DNA of 64,000 nucleotides. It comes from Candidatus Alcyoniella australis (GTDB taxonomy: Bacteria; Lernaellota; Lernaellaia; JAVCCG01; Alcyoniellaceae). A program made the position numbers and the translations under genes. The stretch is taken from the NCBI GenBank assembly GCA_030765605.1, contig JAVCCG010000113.1:1-64000 (forward strand). The letters are read 5' to 3'. How positions within the stretch are numbered: position 1 is the stretch's first letter; each line of letters opens with the position of its first letter. Of this stretch, positions 8,318 through 17,840 are shown one piece after another. The notes beneath the pieces were generated by a model. The model was not told the origin of the DNA, ran no database searches, and worked only from the letters and a program-made list of their open reading frames with translations.

Positions 8318-9057
8318 TGGTCAATCAATTGCCGCAACAGATCGTCGGGCTAGGCCGCGCGCTGTTGCAGACGATCCTTCCTCCGGTCTGCCACGGCTGC
8401 AGAACGCTGCTGGCCGAGGAGGACGTGCTGTGCGCGACCTGCCGTGCCGATCTCGAGCCCGTGCAGGGAGTGCTTTGCCAGCGTTGCGGCAAGCCGTTTG
8501 TCTCGGCCCAGGGCTCGGAACACACCTGCTCGAGCTGCCTGGAACACCGGGTGCAGTTCGACGTGGCGCGGGCGGCCTTTGTCTATAGCGGCGTGATGAC
8601 CGAGATGATCCAGGCGGTGAAGTTCGAGCAACGTTACGCCACGGTGCGCGCCCTGGTCGAGTTGATTCAGCGTCCCACGGGCGCGCTGAACCTGGCGGAC
8701 TACGACGTGGCGACTTGCGTGCCGATGACCACCGAGCGGCTGCGCCGCCGGATGGCCAACCCCGGCGCAATGATCGCATCCAGGCTCGCCCAACGTTGGG
8801 GGATGCCCTACGAACCGCGGCTGCTGTCCCGCGTCAAGCAGGGGCCGCCCCAGAGCACCCTTAAAGCGGTCAAGCGCTGGAGCAACGTACGAGGCGCGTT
8901 CGTTGCGGATCGTCCAATGGTCCGCGGGCGGGCGGTGTTGTTGATCGACGATCTGATCACCACCGGCGCCACTGCCGACGCCTGCTCCCGAGCGCTACGC
9001 AAGGCCAACGCCTCTGCAGTGGGAGTCTTTGCTATAGCGCGAACGGTCGAACACTGA
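8317..9057 (+). CDS. comF: ComF family phosphoribosyltransferase-like protein
   Basis: 246 residues. The ATG shares its A with the upstream stop (TGATG). The N-terminus has paired cysteines of a zinc ribbon (PPVCHGC, CATCR, CQRCGK, CSSC), then a phosphoribosyltransferase domain ending in the PRPP-binding loop VLLIDDLITTGAT. This is the ComF/GntX arrangement, a protein needed for DNA uptake in competent bacteria and of wider unclear role in others. Family length is about 230-250, so it is complete. Neighbours do not suggest a competence locus. Confidence 0.9.
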   Translation: MVNQLPQQIVGLGRALLQTILPPVCHGCRTLLAEEDVLCATCRADLEPVQGVLCQRCGKPFVSAQGSEHTCSSCLEHRVQFDVARAAFVYSGVMTEMIQAVKFEQRYATVRALVELIQRPTGALNLADYDVATCVPMTTERLRRRMANPGAMIASRLAQRWGMPYEPRLLSRVKQGPPQSTLKAVKRWSNVRGAFVADRPMVRGRAVLLIDDLITTGATADACSRALRKANASAVGVFAIARTVEH

Positions 9058-9182
9058 AACGCGTTGCTTGACGGCCGATTGGCGCGGTGCTATACGGACC
9101 GGGGCTGCGCAAAATTCTGACGGTCCTCGTAGCGAGACGGCCTAGAATCTTACTGATTTCAAAGAGAAAGTAACGGTAAACG

Positions 9183-10361
9183 ATGACCAATCCGCAGGTA
9201 GTTTTAAAGCCCGATCGTGACCGTAGCGTCAAACGCCGCCACCCCTGGGTTTTCAGTGGAGCGATCAAACGCGCGCCCGCGGATCTCGAGCCCGGCGCGG
9301 TGGTCGACGTAGTGTTTGCCGATGGCGGATTCGTCGGTCGCGGCACGTTCAACCCCAACAGCCAGATTCAGGTCCGAATCTTCACCTTTGACGACGAGCC
9401 GCTAAACGACGAGTTCATCGTGCAACGGGTCGAGCAAGCCCTCAAAGCCCGGAGCGGCTTGGTCGGCCGCGATTCGGACAGCTACCGGCTGATCAACTCC
9501 GAGGGGGACGGCCTGCCCGGGCTGGTGGTCGACCGATTCAACGACTATGCCGTGTGTCAGGCGCACGCCATCGGCGCCTACCGTTTCCGTCACACCGTGG
9601 CCCGGGCGCTGGTCCGACAGCTGGATTTACGCGGCGTACTGCTGCGCTCGGACACTCAGTTCGCGAGGAGCGAGGGCCTGTCGGGCAAGACCGAGGTGCT
9701 CCATGGCCAGGCGCCGGATGAGCCGGTGACGATCCGCGAGAACGATCTGCCGCTGGCGATCGATCTGCTCAAAGGGCACAAGACCGGGCATTACTGCGAC
9801 CAACGTCCCAACCGCCGGCTGATGCGCGAGCTGGCCGCTGGACGCCGGGTGCTCGACGCCTTTGCCTACGGCGGCGGGTTCGGCCTCAATGCGCTTGCAG
9901 GCGGCGCGACGAGCGTGACGTTTGTCGAGTCGAGCAAGGACATCTGCGATGCTATCCGCCGCAATCTGCGGCTCGGAGATCATGACGAGTCACGGGCCGA
10001 GGTAGTCTGCGCCAACGTCTTCGACTTCCTCTCCTCCGGGTCGGACCGCTTCGACATGGTAGTGCTCGATCCACCGGCGTTCGCCCGCGGTAAAGCCCAG
10101 GTCAAGGACGCGGCCCGCGGCTATAAGGAGATCAACCTTAAATCGATGCGCCGCCTCGACCCCGGCGGGGTCCTGGCGACCTTCTCCTGCTCGGGCCACG
10201 TGAATAGCGACCTGTTCCAAAAAATCGTGTTCGGCGCGGCCCTGGACGCGCCGGCGAAACTGCGCATCGTCTCGCGGCTTTTCGCCGGGCCGGACCATCC
10301 GACCAGCCTATTCTGCCCCGAGGGCGACTACCTCAAGGGCCTGCTCTGTCAACTACCTTAG
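9183..10361 (+). CDS. rlmI: Class I SAM-dependent rRNA methyltransferase, RlmI-like
   Basis: 392 residues with an N-terminal PUA domain (RSVKRRHPWVFSGAI, GFVGRGTFNPNSQIQVRI) and a C-terminal Rossmann methyltransferase domain. Motifs are GHKTGHYCDQRPNR, VLDAFAYGGGFGLNAL (SAM binding) and VVLDPPAFARGK, the DPPAF catalytic motif of the RlmI/RlmK group, followed by TFSCSGHVNSDLF. These enzymes make 5-methylcytosine in 23S rRNA; the exact target base here is inferred. It is transcribed alone; the 125 bases before it show no special element. Confidence 0.88.
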   Translation: MTNPQVVLKPDRDRSVKRRHPWVFSGAIKRAPADLEPGAVVDVVFADGGFVGRGTFNPNSQIQVRIFTFDDEPLNDEFIVQRVEQALKARSGLVGRDSDSYRLINSEGDGLPGLVVDRFNDYAVCQAHAIGAYRFRHTVARALVRQLDLRGVLLRSDTQFARSEGLSGKTEVLHGQAPDEPVTIRENDLPLAIDLLKGHKTGHYCDQRPNRRLMRELAAGRRVLDAFAYGGGFGLNALAGGATSVTFVESSKDICDAIRRNLRLGDHDESRAEVVCANVFDFLSSGSDRFDMVVLDPPAFARGKAQVKDAARGYKEINLKSMRRLDPGGVLATFSCSGHVNSDLFQKIVFGAALDAPAKLRIVSRLFAGPDHPTSLFCPEGDYLKGLLCQLP

Positions 10362-10398
10362 CCCGCAATATTCATTATGCGGGCTTGGTCGCTATAAT
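10360..10398 (+). promoter_or_regulatory. Hairpin plus TATAAT just upstream of a start codon
   Basis: An inverted repeat AGCCCGCA (10360-10367) / TGCGGGCT (10378-10385) begins at the rlmI stop codon and may act in 3' end formation, though no T-run follows. A consensus TATAAT lies at 10393-10398, so transcription would begin at or next to the ATG at 10405. No good -35 is visible and no Shine-Dalgarno fits, which hints at a leaderless mRNA. Confidence 0.4.
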
Positions 10399-10404
10399 GG
10401 GTAG

Positions 10405-11187
10405 ATGAGCACAGCGCCCAAAGATCGAATTCCCCAAGAGATCGAGCTGCGGCGGCTGGACCTGCGTGAGCAGTTCGCTGCGCGGATGGTGGCCCAGCTG
10501 GTGGGCGAGCACGATCCGGTGTTGGTCGCGGGCTGCTCGTGGGGCCGCGACGTGTTCGAGCTGGCACAGCGCGGTCGGCGGGTGATCGCCGCTGACCTGG
10601 TGCTCCCCGGGCACATGCAAGGCGCCCTACGGCTCGACCTGACCGCGGGCCTGCCGTTTCGACCCGGCAGTTTGGGAGCGGTAGTGCTGGCCGAGGTGCT
10701 CGAGCACCTGCTGGACGACCTGGGCGCGCTACGCCTGGTGCGTGAGGCGCTGAGCGACGACGGCGTGCTGGTGGTCTCCGTGCCCTACTACAACGACATC
10801 CCCGAACACCATCCGCGGATTCACTCGCCACGCACCTTACGCCGACTGCTCGGCGCTGCCGGTTTCGCGATCCAGGAACGCCGGGTGCGCGGCGGATTAA
10901 TCCGGCTGGCGTGGTTCGCCAACCTGGCGCGCGGTCTGCTCTACCGGCTGGCGCGCCTCGGACCAACCGCACGCCGCGAGACGTTGCTGGAGACACGCAG
11001 GCGGGTCGCGCACACGGTCAACGGACCGCTGATCGCCTACGACGCACGCAGGGCCGCGACTCCGTCGTTCTGGTTCCGCAGGGGCCGCTACTACGGGGTG
11101 TTCCTCTCCGCGCGCAAGGGGCCGGTCTCCTACGACCCGGCGCGCGCCCAACACGCATCGTACGGCGATCGGCCGGACGAGGACTGA
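10405..11187 (+). CDS. SAM-dependent methyltransferase (Methyltransf_11 type)
   Basis: 260 residues. The SAM-binding region is VLVAGCSWGRDVFELAQRG followed by an acidic strand end VIAADL. The LAEVLEHLLDDLGALRLVRE and VLVVSVPYYND segments are typical of small-molecule methyltransferases. The last ~100 residues, from LRRLLGAAGFAIQERRVRGG onward, are basic and partly hydrophobic and may contact a membrane or glycan. It is directly followed by a glycosyltransferase gene, so a role in modifying a surface polysaccharide or glycolipid is plausible. The substrate is unknown. Confidence 0.8.
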   Translation: MSTAPKDRIPQEIELRRLDLREQFAARMVAQLVGEHDPVLVAGCSWGRDVFELAQRGRRVIAADLVLPGHMQGALRLDLTAGLPFRPGSLGAVVLAEVLEHLLDDLGALRLVREALSDDGVLVVSVPYYNDIPEHHPRIHSPRTLRRLLGAAGFAIQERRVRGGLIRLAWFANLARGLLYRLARLGPTARRETLLETRRRVAHTVNGPLIAYDARRAATPSFWFRRGRYYGVFLSARKGPVSYDPARAQHASYGDRPDED

Positions 11188-11197
11188 GGAAGCTACC

Positions 11198-12403
11198 GTG
11201 CGCGTGCTGGTCGCCGGACATCGCCATTTCGTCTCAGGCGGTCCCGAGCGCTATATGTTTCGCGCGATGGACCTGCTGCGCGACCGCGGTCACCAGGTGG
11301 TGCCGTTCGCCCTGGCCTACGCACGCAACGAGCCCAGTGAATACAGTTCTCTGTTTCCCGATCCGCCCCAGGGCGGCGATGCGGTCTACTACAAGCAGAT
11401 CGAGGTCGGGCCGTTGCAGCGTGCGCGGATTGCGGCCCAGACAATCTACTCCCCACGCATCCGTCGGGCGGCACAGCATGCTATCGGCTCCCAACACATC
11501 GATGTGGTATACGCCCTGGCTCTAGGTAACTGGCTCTACCCCGAGCTGGTGCTGGCGGCCCACAGCTGCGGCGTGCCCGTGGTCTGGCGGCTGAGCGATT
11601 TGGGCCTGGTCTGTCCGCGCTACGACATGCTGCGCCAGGGCCGTCCTTGCGAGCTATGCGTCTATTCCCTGCAGCACGCGGTGCGCCACCGTTGCGTCAA
11701 GGGCTCGGCCGCCCTGAGCATACTCAAGGTCGCGGCGATGCACACCCAGCGCGTAGCGGGAGTGCTCGAGCACGTGCGCACCTTGGCGTTTCCCAGCCGC
11801 TTCACGCTCGAGCGCCACGCGGCGTTCGGTATCGACCCCCAAAAGCTGGCCTATTTGCCGCCCCTGGCGCCGACCGTGTCTACGACCAGGCGTCCGCGGC
11901 CCGAGCACCTGTTGTTCGTGGGCAACCTACTCGAGCACAAAGGGCTCGACGTTGTGCGGCGGGCGCTGAAGCTCATCGACGATCCGCCGCCGCTGCTGGT
12001 GGCCGGAGCCGAGCTCTCGCAAAGCCTGTCCGGTGCCAAAGATGTGCGCTATATGGGGTTCCTGGACTATCCGGCGCTGAGCAAGCTCTATCGCAAGGCG
12101 CTGGCCGTGCTGGTCCCCTCGCTGTGGTACGAAAACGCGCCCAACGTGGTGTTCGAGGCCATGGCCCACGGCGCGCCGGTGATCGCCAGCGAGATCGGCA
12201 GCCTGCCCGAGCTGGTCGAGCACGAGCAAAACGGGCTGCTGGCCGCACCCGGCGACGCAGAGCACTGGGCCCGGATGATTAAACGCCTGATGGACGATCC
12301 GCAGTACGCTACGGAACTCGGGCGCGCGGGCAGGCGCACGGTGCGCGAGCGCTTCAGCGAACAGGTCCACTGGCAGGCCCTCGAAGGGCTGCTGGTCGGC
12401 TGA
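11198..12403 (+). CDS. Glycosyltransferase family 4 (GT-B fold)
   Basis: 401 residues, GTG start at 11198 with GAGGAAG as ribosome site, 10 bases after the methyltransferase gene. The N-terminal Rossmann half begins VRVLVAGHRHFVSGGPERYM, typical of GT4 enzymes. The C-terminal half has LLFVGNLLEHKGLDVVRRAL and the donor-binding PNVVFEAMAHGAPVIASEIG with the E-x7-E-like segment. A cysteine-containing insertion (VCPRYDMLRQGRPCELCVYS) is also common in this family. It probably adds a sugar to a surface glycan together with the upstream methyltransferase. Donor and acceptor cannot be told. Confidence 0.85.
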   Translation: MRVLVAGHRHFVSGGPERYMFRAMDLLRDRGHQVVPFALAYARNEPSEYSSLFPDPPQGGDAVYYKQIEVGPLQRARIAAQTIYSPRIRRAAQHAIGSQHIDVVYALALGNWLYPELVLAAHSCGVPVVWRLSDLGLVCPRYDMLRQGRPCELCVYSLQHAVRHRCVKGSAALSILKVAAMHTQRVAGVLEHVRTLAFPSRFTLERHAAFGIDPQKLAYLPPLAPTVSTTRRPRPEHLLFVGNLLEHKGLDVVRRALKLIDDPPPLLVAGAELSQSLSGAKDVRYMGFLDYPALSKLYRKALAVLVPSLWYENAPNVVFEAMAHGAPVIASEIGSLPELVEHEQNGLLAAPGDAEHWARMIKRLMDDPQYATELGRAGRRTVRERFSEQVHWQALEGLLVG

Positions 12404-12420
12404 TACGGATTAGATAAGAA

Positions 12421-13161
12421 TCAATCCTCTGGAACCGCGCCGGCCTCGATCATCATTTGCCGCACCTGCTCGACCAACCGAGGAACATCCTCGCGCGTCA
12501 AACCCGCAGTAGGCACCGGATCGAGCGCCTTGACACGGATTATGCCCGGATGCGAGCTGGCCCGCCGCAGGTCGAACACATCAAAGCTGCCGGAGACCAC
12601 GACCGGCAGCAGCGGCACCTGGGCCTGCACCGCCAGGTTGAACGCGCCTTTGCCAAAGCTGCGCAGATGCGGTCGGCGGCCGATGCCGCCCTCGGGGTAG
12701 AGCAGCACCGTGCAGCCCTGAGCGATCTGTTGCACGGCTTGATCCAAACTACAGTAGGCCCGCTTTGTGGAGCGGCGGTCGATACAGATCATTTGCAGCC
12801 TGCGCAGTCCGCTGGCGAGAATCGGCACGAAGAACAGCGAGCGTTTGGCCACGAAGTACAGCCGCATCGGCATGGCCGCTGCTGTGGCCGGAATATCGTA
12901 GTGCGACAGGTGATTGCTCACCACCACGTACGGCTGCTCAAGGTCGAGCTTGGGATCGATCTGGGCCTCGACCTTGGCCCGGGCGAAAAACAACAGCGCG
13001 CGGAACCAGGATACCGTGTAGCGGTAGTAGACCTTGCGCAGCAGAAAAGGGGTGACGTTCCAAGGGGTGCCCCAGATGACCAGGGTGATAGCCGCGGCGG
13101 TGCTTACACACAGGAACCTTAAAAAATCGCCGATTCTGCGGCCTACTGACTGTTGTTCCAC
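12421..13161 (-). CDS. plsC: 1-acyl-sn-glycerol-3-phosphate acyltransferase (PlsC family)
   Basis: 246 residues, starting GTG with GAGGA upstream. One N-terminal membrane segment (residues ~12-30) is followed by the acyltransferase domain with the catalytic NHLSHYD (NHx4D) motif at ~83-89 and the phosphate-binding LLYPEGGIGR. It should acylate lysophosphatidic acid to phosphatidic acid at the inner membrane. It converges with the glycosyltransferase gene, with 17 bases between them. Specificity among PlsC-like enzymes cannot be fixed from sequence. Confidence 0.85.
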   Translation of the reverse strand: MEQQSVGRRIGDFLRFLCVSTAAAITLVIWGTPWNVTPFLLRKVYYRYTVSWFRALLFFARAKVEAQIDPKLDLEQPYVVVSNHLSHYDIPATAAAMPMRLYFVAKRSLFFVPILASGLRRLQMICIDRRSTKRAYCSLDQAVQQIAQGCTVLLYPEGGIGRRPHLRSFGKGAFNLAVQAQVPLLPVVVSGSFDVFDLRRASSHPGIIRVKALDPVPTAGLTREDVPRLVEQVRQMMIEAGAVPED

Positions 13162-13381
13162 AAACGATCCTCATTTCGGGCTTGAACGAGCTTGCGAGTG
13201 TAGCACGCGCCGAGCGATCGATCATCGTTCGTGCCCGGATCGCCCTGGGGCCAAAGCGAGCCAAGCGAGTAATACAGAATAAAAATCATGTAATATTGTG
13301 AACGCCAGGGGTTGCCCAAGATCGTGGATGATGGTAAAAATTCTTCCCTAGGCTCGCTCAGACCTTACTGGGAGAAGACAA

Positions 13382-13756
<375 letters not shown>

Positions 13757-13801
13757 TCTATCCGCCGCCTGGCGCGGATTTGCATTGTGATGTGTATACA
13801 A

Positions 13802-13825
13802 GGGGGCGCTATGCGCCCCCTTTTT
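13802..13825 (+). terminator. Rho-independent terminator
   Basis: Stem GGGGGCGC/GCGCCCCC with a 3-base loop TAT, followed by TTTTT. It ends the poly-Asp protein transcript. Confidence 0.9.
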
Positions 13826-13868
13826 AATTTCAGCTTCTTTGGCAACAACCCCTGTTGAGGTCTTCGTG

Positions 13869-14882
13869 ATGGACACCAAGAAATTCGACGACCATTTCGC
13901 ACTAGCGCAGCTGCCCTACTTCGAGATCGAGGATGGTCGGCTGAAGTTCGATCCGGCCATGGGCCCGGTGATCGACATGCACACCCATTTGGCTTTGCAG
14001 TTCCTTGCACCGCCATCGATCGACATGGAACAGCTGACCGACGAGGTCGAGAACTACCTGCCGACCAGAGGGCTGCCGATCGACATGGAGATCTACGGCA
14101 ACCTGAGCTTTGACAAGCCCTCACTGGAGCGGATGAACTATGACTTGATCTGGGGCTGCCTGCGCAAGCCCGGAGCGCGCCTCACCCATACTGCGGCCAA
14201 CCTGTTGCGGGCAATGAAGGATCTGCAGATCAGTCATTGCGTGATGCACGCCATTGAGCTGCCGTTGATCTCGCACAACTCCGAAATCTACCTCGAGGTC
14301 TCCAAACGCCACCCCGGGCTGATTACCTTCGGATCGGCCCACCCCTACGCGCCCGGCGCGGCCAAGCGGATCGACAAGTTGGCCAAGATGGGCGTCAAGG
14401 GCATCAAGGTCCACCCCTCGACTCAAGGCTTCTATCCTCAGGGCAAGCGCATGATGAAGCTCTACGAACGTTGCGCGGCCAACAACCTGCCCGTGCTCTA
14501 CCACTGCGGTCCGGCCGGGATCGAGCCTGAGAAGCTACGTCGCTTTACCCAGGTCAAGCTCTACGAGCAGCCGATCGCCGAATTCCCCACCGTGACGTTT
14601 TACCTGGGCCACTCCGGCGCCACGCAGACCGACGAGGCGATCGACCTAGCGCTGCGCTATCCCAACGTGGTGCTCGATGTCTCGTGCCAGGGAGCGATCG
14701 GCATGCGCAAGATCTTTGAGCGCGCCGACCACGAGCGGATCGTCTTCGGCACGGACTGGCCGTTCTACCACCAGGCTTTCGGCCTGGCCAAGACAGTGAT
14801 CGCCTGCGAGGGCGACGATCAACTGCGGCGCAAGGTGATGTACGAAAACGCGGCGCGCCTGCTGGGGCTGGATAACAACTGA
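13869..14882 (+). CDS. Amidohydrolase family 2 metal-dependent hydrolase
   Basis: 337 residues as a TIM-barrel hydrolase. VIDMHTHLALQF carries the HxH metal site, GVKGIKVHPSTQG and PVLYHCGPAG follow, then FYLGHSGATQTDEA and the C-terminal metal Asp in VFGTDWPFYHQ. The substrate class of this family (decarboxylases, lactonases and similar) is broad, so no reaction is assigned. An alternative TTG start at 13839 lies close to the terminator and lacks a ribosome site; the ATG at 13869 has TTGAGG upstream and is preferred. It lies between two poly-Asp protein genes. Confidence 0.85.
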   Translation: MDTKKFDDHFALAQLPYFEIEDGRLKFDPAMGPVIDMHTHLALQFLAPPSIDMEQLTDEVENYLPTRGLPIDMEIYGNLSFDKPSLERMNYDLIWGCLRKPGARLTHTAANLLRAMKDLQISHCVMHAIELPLISHNSEIYLEVSKRHPGLITFGSAHPYAPGAAKRIDKLAKMGVKGIKVHPSTQGFYPQGKRMMKLYERCAANNLPVLYHCGPAGIEPEKLRRFTQVKLYEQPIAEFPTVTFYLGHSGATQTDEAIDLALRYPNVVLDVSCQGAIGMRKIFERADHERIVFGTDWPFYHQAFGLAKTVIACEGDDQLRRKVMYENAARLLGLDNN

Positions 14883-14969
14883 TAATGCATTGCGGCGCAA
14901 TGCCGTTGCCGCGGACGCTGTTCGCAACTAGAGTATTGATATACATATTGCCACCGGAAGGAGACAACG

Positions 14970-15560
14970 ATGAAAAACAAGACCCTCTTGCTGATCTTGG
15001 TCGCGCTGCTGGCGCTTACACTCTCGACCATGATCGTTGCCTGCAGCTCCGGCGACGACGACGACGATGATGGCCGGGGAAGATCCGACGATGATGATGA
15101 CGACGACACCGACGATGATGACGATGATGTCGACGACGATGATGACGACATCGATGATGATGACGACGATTATCCCAAATGGTGCCAAGAGGACCTTGAG
15201 TGCACCATCGACTACCTCGAGTGCATCGTCAACGGCCTGACCAACATCGAAGATCTGCTCGACATCATCGGCGGCTGCGCCACGACCTACGCCAACTGCG
15301 TGGATCCGGCAAGCTGCCGCGCGGCAAACCTCACTTGCATCGCCAACACCTGCGAATCGCCCCTTGAGTATGACTGCGTACTGGGCTGCAACAACACCTA
15401 TTTCGAGTGCATGGCCACCGAGTGCGGCACGAACTGGACCTGCATGGACGCCTGTTACGGCGATTTCGACGATTGCGTGGTGAGCGCCCTGCCGGGCGTG
15501 ACCGAGGTCAAAGCGTGCTTTGATGACCTCGGAGACTGCATCGACCCCTGCTTCCCGTAG
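14970..15560 (+). CDS. Cys-rich poly-Asp lipoprotein
   Basis: 196 residues. The signal peptide ends in lipobox MIVAC (Cys at residue 25), so the mature protein is lipid-anchored. About 40 residues of Asp runs broken by T, V and I form a spacer, followed by a C-terminal domain with around twenty cysteines in repeated spacing (for example CTIDYLEC, CATTYANC, CNNTYFEC, CMDACYGDFDDC). The repeated CxxxxxxC pattern suggests a disulfide-rich helical repeat exposed outside the cytoplasm. No known family is recognised. GGAAGGAG precedes the ATG, and a strong terminator follows. Confidence 0.75.
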   Translation: MKNKTLLLILVALLALTLSTMIVACSSGDDDDDDGRGRSDDDDDDDTDDDDDDVDDDDDDIDDDDDDYPKWCQEDLECTIDYLECIVNGLTNIEDLLDIIGGCATTYANCVDPASCRAANLTCIANTCESPLEYDCVLGCNNTYFECMATECGTNWTCMDACYGDFDDCVVSALPGVTEVKACFDDLGDCIDPCFP

Positions 15561-15645
15561 CAGGCGCACGGGCACGGCTGTCAAATAACGCTTGACAGAC
15601 CATGCGTTGCCCTGCTCATATCGGGTTACAATCGAGCATAGACCA

Positions 15646-15672
15646 ACGGCCGCCCCCGGGCGGCCGTTTTTG
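15646..15672 (+). terminator. Rho-independent terminator
   Basis: Stem ACGGCCGCCC/GGGCGGCCGT with a CC loop, followed by TTTT. It closes the Cys-rich lipoprotein transcript and marks the left side of the phage-like element. Confidence 0.88.
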
Positions 15673-15736
15673 TTTCGGTTTAAATGATCACCACAACGAT
15701 CGTAAATACATTCATCAACGCGAAGAGGGTATTGAC

Positions 15737-16327
15737 ATGAATCCACATAGTATCATGCAATATGTCGTGGTAAACTCATCAAGCGATGCAGAATAAAAAG
15801 CATTGATTCAATTCCTTCGGAAAGTAGCTGATCCATTGGGTTGAATTTATGCGCAAAAGTGTGTCGAGATATATGATCTTGAAGCGCGATGCCTTGATTA
15901 CTATCAGGGTGGTAATGAGGAGGCCGATCACTGGTGCGATGAATTCTTTGACGATGAAACGCAACGAGCGGAATGTTGGGAAGCAGTCTTTGGGGGCGGT
16001 ATGACAAATTATGAAGTGCGACTAACGCCATATAATCCATGTCTATGGTTATCGCAAGCGAACGCTATGTGTTTTAACGAGCTGCCGCAATATATCGGGT
16101 TGAAGGCGCTGGAATTTTTGCCATGGTTGTCTATATTGGCAGAGCGTAAGGCCCTGAAAGTGGTTGCTGCCATTCTAGAATATATTACAAGAAATAAACT
16201 ACATTGGCTAATTCCCCCAAGCTTAAGTATAGTGGAGTCGATGTCCAAAATGGACATTAGAATTATTCTTAAAGAGCAGGCGGCATTCAATCCAGAAACC
16301 TTTGGCATAATAAATAGTGGAAAATGA
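15737..16327 (+). pseudogene. Cargo gene 1, first copy, with in-frame stops
   Basis: One reading frame runs from ATG 15737 (MNPHSIMQYVVVN) to the stop at 16327 but contains TAA at codon 20 and TGA at codon 36. After these it is open: CVEIYDLEARCLDYYQ, HWCDEFFDDETQ, and so on. It aligns over its length with the copy at 17841-18275 (HWLIPPSLSIVESM against HWTLPSSFSIVDDI). An internal ATG at 16001 could give a 108-residue protein. The paired cysteine and acidic stretch suggest a small soluble protein. No known family is recognised. The 3' end overlaps the next gene (ATGA). Confidence 0.6.
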
Positions 16328-17394
16328 AAAAGGCCATCCTGTACACGCTGATCATATCGATTGCGATTGCCGGGATTATCATCTGCCTGGGCACGATCGA
16401 TTACGGGTATCGCCTGCGCGTGGTGGATTCAATTGATCTGGATTATGAACCATATTCGATTCAATGTTTCTCCAACAACCGCTGTGTTCTAACCGCGTAC
16501 GAGAAGTTCGTGATAATAGAGGTTGACGGCGAACGCATCGCACCGCCCCGCTTCATCGATCATGACGGTGATCGTATGAGTGTTCTTTTTCCGTTGAGGG
16601 CCAGCCCTTCGCTGGATCGATACCTGTATTGCTTCCAAAATAAGATCGTGATTTTCAATGAATCGGGCATTGAGCAGACCCTCCCCTGGGAACACGCTGC
16701 GGCCGATTGGTACGATGATCAGAGCTTAGTGGCCATGATCGACGGCCAGGCTTATCTAGTTTCATTGCCGGATCCGGACAATCGTATCCCCTTCGAGGAA
16801 TTGAATGCAGTATTGCCGAAGATGTTTGCCGTCGATCCCGGCCGCTGCCAGGACGTAAGGGTAGAGGACGGCGCTGTTGTCGCATTGCGCGGTTTTGACG
16901 CGGCGGCGCTCTGGGATTTGGACAATCATACGCTGCTTGTAAGGGAATTCCCTGATCGTGTCTGCCTGAATGAGCCGCCCTTTGGCGTTCGTAAGGACGA
17001 GGTGCTGTGGGTGATTGGCCCTGTATTCCGTACCGCGTTGATGGATTGGAGGACTTGGGACCAGCAAAGCATGCCGCATCAATTTTGGAGAGCCTGGCAC
17101 GCGAAATTCCTCGGCGAAGAGGCCATCTATGGTCTTGATATGCCATCTTGGTTGTTTGGAGTGCAGGGATATCGCGTGGTATTTAATATCTTTACCAGGG
17201 ATAGCCGGTATTGCATTCGGAATGTTGAACTCCCGCAAGCCTTAGATTCCGCGGTGGTCAACAACGGCCACGGCATGCTGTTCGTCGGAGAGCGTCGAGT
17301 CGACCTGTGCCGCTTTGAGCGATCCAATCTGCTGACCGTGTGCTGGGAATGGGTGAGCATGACATTCCTCCAAGGCCTTGCAGCGGTTGAGTAA
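16324..17394 (+). CDS. Cargo gene 2, first copy: membrane-anchored protein
   Basis: 356 residues. One N-terminal membrane segment (residues ~5-24) is followed by an extracytoplasmic region of short beta-strand-like units (RLRVVDSIDLDYEPYSIQC, CVLTAYEKFVIIEVDGERI, LYCFQNKIVIFNESGIE) that resemble blades of a beta-propeller. No family is recognised. It is a clear paralogue of the protein at 18308-19414, and each copy follows a copy of cargo gene 1. Its codon use is more AT-rich than that of the flanking phage genes. The function is unknown; a surface binding or immunity role would be speculation. Confidence 0.65.
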   Translation: MKKAILYTLIISIAIAGIIICLGTIDYGYRLRVVDSIDLDYEPYSIQCFSNNRCVLTAYEKFVIIEVDGERIAPPRFIDHDGDRMSVLFPLRASPSLDRYLYCFQNKIVIFNESGIEQTLPWEHAAADWYDDQSLVAMIDGQAYLVSLPDPDNRIPFEELNAVLPKMFAVDPGRCQDVRVEDGAVVALRGFDAAALWDLDNHTLLVREFPDRVCLNEPPFGVRKDEVLWVIGPVFRTALMDWRTWDQQSMPHQFWRAWHAKFLGEEAIYGLDMPSWLFGVQGYRVVFNIFTRDSRYCIRNVELPQALDSAVVNNGHGMLFVGERRVDLCRFERSNLLTVCWEWVSMTFLQGLAAVE

Positions 17395-17556
17395 TTTACA
17401 AAGTCCATCCAGATGATCAATTGATGGAACCACGAAGAATCGGCCCGAGCAGACAAATAAAGTAACGACAATGAAGCAGAATAAGATGATCAAGCTGCTG
17501 ATAATACAACAATGAAGCAACGGCAAGTATATTCTCCCCATCAAGTAAAAGAATAC

Positions 17557-17585
17557 TTGACAGCCATACGCGAAACTGCTAGTAT
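17557..17585 (+). promoter_or_regulatory. Sigma-70-type promoter
   Basis: TTGACA (17557-17562), a 17-base spacer, then TAGTAT (17580-17585). It lies in a 302-base stretch without a gene (17395-17696) and points towards the truncated tail gene copy and the second cargo cassette. It may be the original late promoter of the phage genes. I see nothing else in this gap. Confidence 0.6.
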
Positions 17586-17696
17586 TGAGCTACAATGAAC
17601 AATGCTCTAAAGGCGGCAAGGTTCCCAGCCTGTCGCTGACTTCCTGTCCCCCTTCTCTCGAGAATAGTCATTACAGCCGACAACTCAGAGGCAATT

Positions 17697-17800
17697 ATGG
17701 ACAGTTCGGTCCCGCGCTTGATCTATGAGTCGTTGCAGGCGGCTGTGGCAACGGTCACCGAAGCCAACGGCTACCACTATACGATCGGCGAGACGTTTCT
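17697..17800 (+). repeat. 104-bp direct repeat, left copy
   Basis: This repeat matches 19505-19608 with about ten differences, nine of them in the first 21 bases. The two copies bracket the cargo cassette at 17841-19414. Such an arrangement could arise from insertion with duplication, from recombination between related phages, or from misassembly of mixed strains. Confidence 0.85.
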
Positions 17801-17828
17801 GTCTGTAATTAGGAACCAGCACAACTGA
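17697..17828 (+). pseudogene. Truncated copy of the tail gene at 19505
   Basis: The first 34 codons repeat the start of the intact gene at 19505 (LIYESLQ, AVATVTEANGYHYTIGETF). After base 17800 the sequence diverges and a stop follows within 28 bases. From base 22 on, all but one of 83 positions are identical to the intact copy, so the duplication is recent. The preceding leader GAGGCAATT resembles that before the portal gene. It sits directly before the second cargo cassette. Confidence 0.85.
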
Positions 17829-17840
17829 AACGGTGATAGC

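Noticed and set aside
15590-15675. Small RNA between TTGACA at 15592 and the terminator at 15646
   Set aside because: The -10 candidate is poor and the terminator fits the upstream lipoprotein gene.
15600-15740. attL copy of the tRNA-Leu 3' end
   Set aside because: I found no stretch matching the T-arm or acceptor of the tRNA at 37531-37575.
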